Assembly (NCBI GenBank): GCA_022575985.1
Contig: JAKSXM010000246.1
Coordinates: 12,418,001 to 12,482,000 of the forward strand
DNA length: 64,000 bases
Direction: 5' to 3'
Source of the DNA: Anagrus nilaparvatae
Taxonomy: Eukaryota; Arthropoda; Insecta; Hymenoptera; Mymaridae
In this document: piece after piece, positions 58,618-64,000 of the stretch
How positions within the stretch are numbered: the first letter of the stretch is position 1
How the letters are laid out: each line of letters starts with the position of its first letter
Translations under genes and position numbers: made by a program
The notes under the pieces: model-generated
Seen by the model: only the letters and a program-made list of their open reading frames with translations
Databases searched by the model: none
Told to the model about the DNA's origin: nothing

Positions 58618-59353
58618 GGCATGGTGGGACTTAAAAAAAAATGTTGAACAAAAAATTTAATTTAATTTAAAATTTTTCTTTTAGTTTTATGATTAAAAGT
58701 AAAAAAATATCTGGTTGACAACCAGAATTCAAGTAACGAAACCCGAATTTTTTTACAATGTAAAATATCGCTCACACAAGATTTAGATTAGTCTTCTGAT
58801 GCATTACGTCTTAGCTATGATAGAAAGAAACTCTTTGGTTTTACATTTTGAGCCTACAAAATGAAGTAGGAGTAGCCTTTAACTGTTTCGAATTTACACC
58901 TTTGGAGAGGGCCAGGTACTTGTGAGACCAAGACCGTCTGGTCAGAAAGCCTAAAAATTAGTAAAAATATCAAAATTACTAAAACTAACTTTAAATGTAA
59001 TATTTACTAGTTCTAGTTATTATAATTACCCATTAAAGCAATAATGCTTAAAAGAGTAAAAATTGTTCGATAAAGTAGGCTAAATTCTCATTGATGTCAC
59101 TTCAAAGCGTAATTTCTACTCTATGTTTATTTGCAGTATACCGTAATAAGAAAAAAATAATATGTAATATATTAAACAGTCTGCAAATATTTTTTATTTA
59201 TTACATATTAATTAGTCATTATATCATTATCAGACTACATATAAATTTAAATTTAATAAATTTTTATCGCAACATCATTCTTCTATAGAATTCATTTAAT
59301 TTATTCAATATTTATTTTTTAAAAGACTGGCCTAATTTTTATCAATTATTTAG

Positions 59354-59391
59354 TATATAAACCCTCAGTTAGACACGAAATTCATATCAGT
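59354..59391 (+). promoter_or_regulatory. Core promoter of secreted-protein gene copy 4
   Basis: TATATAAA at 59354-59361 and TCAGT at 59387-59391, identical to copy 2. Confidence 0.75.
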
Positions 59392-59446
59392 TCAAATAAC
59401 TTTTACTTTTTGTTAATTTGAAAGTAATTTATTATTTAAAATAATC

Positions 59447-61284
59447 ATGAAGCTTTTAAGTTGTTTCATCTTTGCGGTTGCATTATGGAGTAGCGTAAGA
59501 ATATTAACTTAATAATTATTTTATTATAAAAATAAATTCAACATTTTTTTTATTCTCAATTTTTTTTTTCCATTGAATTAAAAATATTTTTTTAATTACT
59601 TGTATTACAATAAAAAAACTGAATTAAACTGAATATATTCTTAACTAAAATAAAAAATTTTTTACTTCTGTCTGAATTTGTTTAATTCTGCGTGTGGAAT
59701 TGATTTTTCTAATAAAAATTTTTCAAGTCTAAACTTTAAATAGCAATTCTGATTTTAAACATTGTTTTCTTTTTTATAAAATAGTATGCTAAGGCTGAGG
59801 ATGACCAACCGTTGGTATTTGTAATTTTGGATAAAGCTGAAGTAACTTTTCGCAAAACCCTGGACCCAGTAAGAAGTTCATTACGCCATTATTACTTCAA
59901 TCTTCAAACCAGGGGATCAAAAATAGAATCTGATATTCGTGAATATACACAAAAGGTTTTAGATATTGTAAGTTTTATTTTATAATTTAATTTTTTGTTT
60001 TTAAAATATTACTTTAATTTTTTAATAAAAACCAAGGTGAAACCCCTCGTATGGAACTTCAAAATATAAGTTCAAAAATTTTTTTTAACTTAGTGACCAG
60101 TACTTGTGTTACGAGTTTTAATTATAATTTTTTTTGAATATTAACGTATTAACTATACAAAATGCTTACTACGAAAATTTGACTTTTTCAATAAAGGTGA
60201 ATTTTATTAAATTTGTTAATATTTTAGTTAAAAACAAAAAAAGGTTTTTAAAATAAATTTGAGGAACCACGGAGGGCAATTTCCGCCATGTAATTAAACC
60301 CCTCGTATGGAACTTTAAAATATAAGTTCAGAAAATTTTGTATTTTTTAATATTAACATAGTATTAACTATGCAATATTTAAATTAAAAACAAAAAAAGT
60401 TTTTGTAAATAAATTTGATAAGATCAATTTTCGCCTTCTAATTTCTAAAGCTCTAATTTTAAATCATGTTAAAAATAAAGAATTTTAGATAAAATATTAT
60501 ATTTTATAGATTGGAAAACCATACGAAGAAAGCACAAAAAAAGCTGAAATCTTAGGTGTTGACATAAGCAAATGTTTTATAGAAGGAGAACATTTAAAAA
60601 AGGTGGTTTTAGATTTGCAAACCAATGCCTTTGAATGTATCCACCGAAACGTTAACGAAACGAATGTTCACGTTAATGATTTGGACAAATTATATTTCGA
60701 AGGTTTTGAAAGAATGCATAACTTAAAAGAAGAAGCAAAGAAATGTTCTAATAATTCCTCAACCTATTTGGGAAGTGCTTATTGTTTAACAAAAGTAAGT
60801 ACCAATGTTTTTCTTTATTCTTGAGGGCTGTGTTTTAAAAATTTTAATGGTTTTTTAAATAATTTATTAAAATAGGGAAACTACCAGCTATTATTTATAT
60901 TAATTTTTGGAAACTTAAAAAAATGTAACTTGTGATGATCGAAAGTTTTTTTTTTTAAATTTATGGTTTTGCAAAAGTTTAAAAAAATAGACCTAGAAAC
61001 ATCCCAGAATTACTATTAAAAAATTACTGACTTTGCATTCAAAAATATTTTTTATTTTTCAGTTATCTGGGAGGGCTACTTATCTTTCTGGAGAAATTGC
61101 AGCTAGAGCAACACTACTCAGCGCATACATAACTAAGCAAGTGCTTTTACTTCCTGTAGATTTGAGTGTTTGCAATACTGTTTCTGACGTGAAAGCTCTT
61201 TTGAAAGAAGCTCAAACTGTTTCTCATGTAGCAGACGAATGTATTACTTCACTTTTAAGTGATAAGCCCAGCACTAAAAATTAA
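59447..61284 (+). CDS. Small secreted six-cysteine protein, copy 4 (4 exons, 245 aa)
   Basis: Exons are 59447-59494, 59785-59967, 60510-60794 and 61063-61284; phase-0 introns. The predicted protein is the same as copy 2, including the early stop. The differences I found from copy 2 lie in introns and flanks. Poly(A) signal at 61582. Either a very recent duplicate, a converted copy, or an assembly duplication. Confidence 0.85.
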
Positions 61285-62399
61285 GATTTACTTCCTTATG
61301 CATTTGATGTAAATTCACATACATTGGATAATTAATACATTTTCACCAGACAGAATTAAGAGTTTTTAATTATTACAAAAAATTTAAGCTCAATATTTGA
61401 GGATATTAAGTTATTAATGATATGCGTTTCAATGCAGTAGTTCCTAGAACGTATGAAAAATAAATTCTGTACATTCTTTCTCTCTTTCTACGAAATTTGA
61501 AACTAAATTAATCAGAATTTATATTTTACATTTTGTTTATCTTTAGTCATTTAATTAATACATTCTTTTACTCTAATGTACAATAAATAAAATATTAATA
61601 AAATAAATAATTTAGTATTTTTATTTTAATTTCATAAAAAGATGTTTATAACATTGCTAGAAATGAAGTAGATGTCGAATATAAAATTTACTTAGCGTTT
61701 CTAGTAAATGTTATTGAAACTTACATAGGAGAGACTGCTATCTTTTAACCAAATTATATAATGTGGTTATGGATCAATTTATTATTTTGTAAAAAAACCC
61801 CTGATACCAATAGATCATTTGGTATTAGGAGGGTAGGATTTAATATTACCAAAAAGGGCATTTTTTTTGATAATTTGATCTTCTTGGATTACTTTTTACG
61901 ACAGTGACATTATAGGTAAGAAAGACAAGAAAGAGATTTTTACCATGTTTAATTAAAAAGTTAATATGATTTTATACAATACTTTAAGTAAAATTTATCA
62001 TAATCAATATCAGAGCACCACTTGCAGTATAATTATTACCTTAAGTATCGTATTGCACATAACTAATTTCTCCGCGCATTTTTAGCCCAAAATGACCATT
62101 TTTTAAATTGCTGTAAAAATTAAACTTTTCGATGAAAAAAGGTTTTATGGGTTTCAAAAATTTTTCATAAGCTCCAAGTTTCTAAAAAGTCTTTACTTTA
62201 CTCTTTTATGACTTGTTTTCCAAATATGATAATCTAAAACTAGATTCCCAATTTTAGGTTTTTTTGAAAAAAGTAAATTTTTATCATTGTTCTGAAAAAG
62301 TGATATCTTAGAAACTATTAACTTTTTTCAAGTCTAAAATTCGTTACTTTTTCTAGGCTGCTGGAAAAACTTTTTTTACTTGCGACACATTAAAAATCT

Positions 62400-63060
62400 T
62401 TGTAAAAAAAGGAGCTACGGTTGGCAGGGCTTTCCCAACAATGCTATATGAGGAATTCTATGATCACCTCTAGCGTGTAAGCAAAAGTGAGCAACAACTA
62501 ATATTACGTCATTCTGAATAACTTTCATGAATGTAAAACCACCTGAAGGGACGATGATGTTTCTGGAATCATCAGGATTTTCATTTGGGGAAATTGAAGT
62601 TTTGGAGAAATGAGTATTAACCTCTTCAGGCAAGAAGCCTTGGAGAGCATCATTTGGCTTAGGTTGCAGTCCCAAATTACATACCTCATTCCAAAAATTT
62701 TTATTTTCATGCAAGGTACTGAAAATGCGATTATGCATGTATGCGCAACGAGCTATTTCCGACTGTACCTCATACAAATCTGCTAGTTTAAAAAATTCAT
62801 AAAGCAAAGTCTTAGCAAAGCCTGTTCTTTTATAACTTCTGTTATTCGAGTCACGTTTTGATCTTAGTAGACGAAGTTTAGAATTCATCCGGGGATAATT
62901 AGATTTACGTTGATTAATAGTTTTGTCTGGAGCAAATATGTCAATTGTGGTCTGTACGTTATTTGTTAATTTATTAAGTACTAGTTCAACGTCAAACTGA
63001 TCATCATTTACTGAGTAAGGTGACTAGTATTTTACTTAAATGAAGATTAAGGTCATGCGA
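62400..63060 (-). mobile_element. LINE fragment, region N-terminal to the RT domain, family E
   Basis: The minus-strand frame 62888-62415 (157 aa) contains NFWNEVCNLGL, GFLPEEVNTHF, SFxx-like GGFTFMKVIQNDVILVVAHF and HARGDHRIPHIALLGK, which is the linker leading into RT domain block 1 of R1/Jockey-type LINEs. It stops before the RT core. The upstream part to 63060 is degraded. Confidence 0.7.
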
Positions 63061-64000
63061 AGTAACTTTACTAAAGCATTTGTAAGTGTAAGTACCCTTA
63101 GGAGTAGAAGGGTAAAATATATCAACTGTGACTGACTAATTTAATAATCATGCCTGCTTGGAAAAGTTGGTAAGTTACGGTATTAGCTCAGTATAGTATC
63201 ACAATTTTCAACAAAGATGGATTTAATTTGGATTAACTAAATGTCAGCTTTAACAATATGGTGTGAGGAACCTGTGTCTGCCAACATAAGTGATAATTCA
63301 GTCATAAGATCCATAAAAAATATCTACCAAAAGTACGAGCTGAGACGCAAAACTATAGCCTTTGTCACCCGCAAACTTTTTTTGTTTATTAAATTTTGAT
63401 TCTAACTTAAAGTACTTTCGTTCATTAGTTCGACCCTGATGATAAAATATTCACACAGAAATAAATTTTCAAATATATTTAGTAGTAAGAAATCTAATAC
63501 TTATTAAGACTTCCAATTTTCATTATAAAGGCTAAAAATTTGTTTACAATAGTTTACACAATTTTAATAAATGTTTTACATTATTTTATTTAAAATTATA
63601 ATTTTATCTTATTGAATATTCTTAAGTAAAGAATATATAATGTTTTCCACTGAGGAAAGATCTTAGGGATCGTCCATAAAATACGTAACGCAAAAAGCAG
63701 AGAATTTGGTTACCATCAACCACATAGTGACAATATAGTAACGTTCAAGAAATACCTGGCCACAGTAAAGTAACGAATAAAGTTTAAAATAGACATACCT
63801 TGCGAAAAAAATAAAGAGTATTTTGTGTTCTTTTTGTTGTTGAATTTATGCGGTATTTTGTAAACAATGCTTCGGCTGCAAATTTTGTTTTATTATAATT
63901 TTTTTTATTTTCATTTTAACTTCATCATTCCAAATTTTTCTGAAATTAAAGGATAACAAACTTTTTAAACAATTTTAGAAAGTAAAATACTAACCGATTT
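63061..64000. other. AT-rich spacer with one repeat-like motif
   Basis: No gene. GGATCGTCCATAAAATACGT (about 63667-63686) resembles a 'CGTCCATAAATTACGT'-type motif I recall from dispersed insect repeats; this is memory only and no partner terminus is in the window. Confidence 0.35.

Larger units (their letters stand above)
58192..62627 (+). repeat. Segmental duplication, unit 2 (partner 14968-19341)
   Basis: Near-identical to unit 1 up to about 61960 (constant offset 43221 across the gene), then about 90%. Orientation is direct. The left edge falls in the BED fragment; the right edge falls in a LINE fragment. Confidence 0.9.

Overview
The window is strongly AT-rich eukaryotic DNA. Spliced genes with GT..AG introns, AATAAA poly(A) signals, an arthropod-type TATA plus TCAGT core promoter and dense nested transposons all point to an insect nuclear genome. 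I cannot name the species. A parasitoid wasp or a similarly AT-rich insect is only a guess.

Host genes: the only host genes I can support are four tandem copies, all on the + strand, of one four-exon gene for a small secreted cysteine-containing protein (copy 1 9904-11994, copy 2 16226-18063, copy 3 40501-42333, copy 4 59447-61284). Each has a TATA box, a TCAGT initiator, a 16-residue signal-peptide exon, three further phase-0 exons, six conserved cysteines, an NET glycosylation sequon and an AATAAA signal. Copies 1 and 3 encode 267 and 263 residues. Copies 2 and 4 encode the same 245-residue protein, shortened by an early stop. Copies 2 and 4 lie in a near-identical direct duplication (about 14968-18740 and 58192-61960, extended at lower identity to about 19341 and 62627). 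No function can be assigned from sequence. Secretion, tandem expansion and divergence fit a venom, salivary or haemolymph effector.

Mobile DNA: the rest is mostly transposon. The main element is a complete, apparently recent Ty3/Gypsy LTR retrotransposon (24321-34881): two 979-bp LTRs with no difference seen, an ATAG target duplication, gag, and a pol frame reached by a textbook -1 frameshift signal. Its pol carries two tandem aspartic-protease domains and a C-terminal zinc-knuckle pair. Around it are non-LTR retrotransposon fragments (13005-14760 and 55300-58030 of one family; 21895-24016; 35175-35720; 35752-36945; 19108-19341; 62400-63060). There are also long inverted-repeat (foldback) elements at 1048-3346, 8270-9631, 35982-36871, about 42780-45215, 45260-47340, 50538-54150 and 55486-57489. 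A non-autonomous piggyBac-like element (43283-44980) contains a TA-flanked MITE (44143-44946). Smaller items are a Helitron-like 3' end, a BED-finger fragment present twice, a tRNA-like sequence and several minisatellites.

Layout: 1-9.8 kb repeats and two foldbacks; 9.8-19.3 kb gene copies 1 and 2 with LINE debris; 19.3-24.3 kb minisatellites and a dead LINE; 24.3-34.9 kb Gypsy element; 35-40.4 kb LINE remnants, a MITE and AT-rich spacer; 40.4-42.6 kb gene copy 3; 42.7-58 kb nested foldbacks, one holding a transposase-like pseudogene; 58-62.6 kb duplicated gene copy 4; 62.4-64 kb LINE fragment and spacer. All alignments and difference counts were made by eye.
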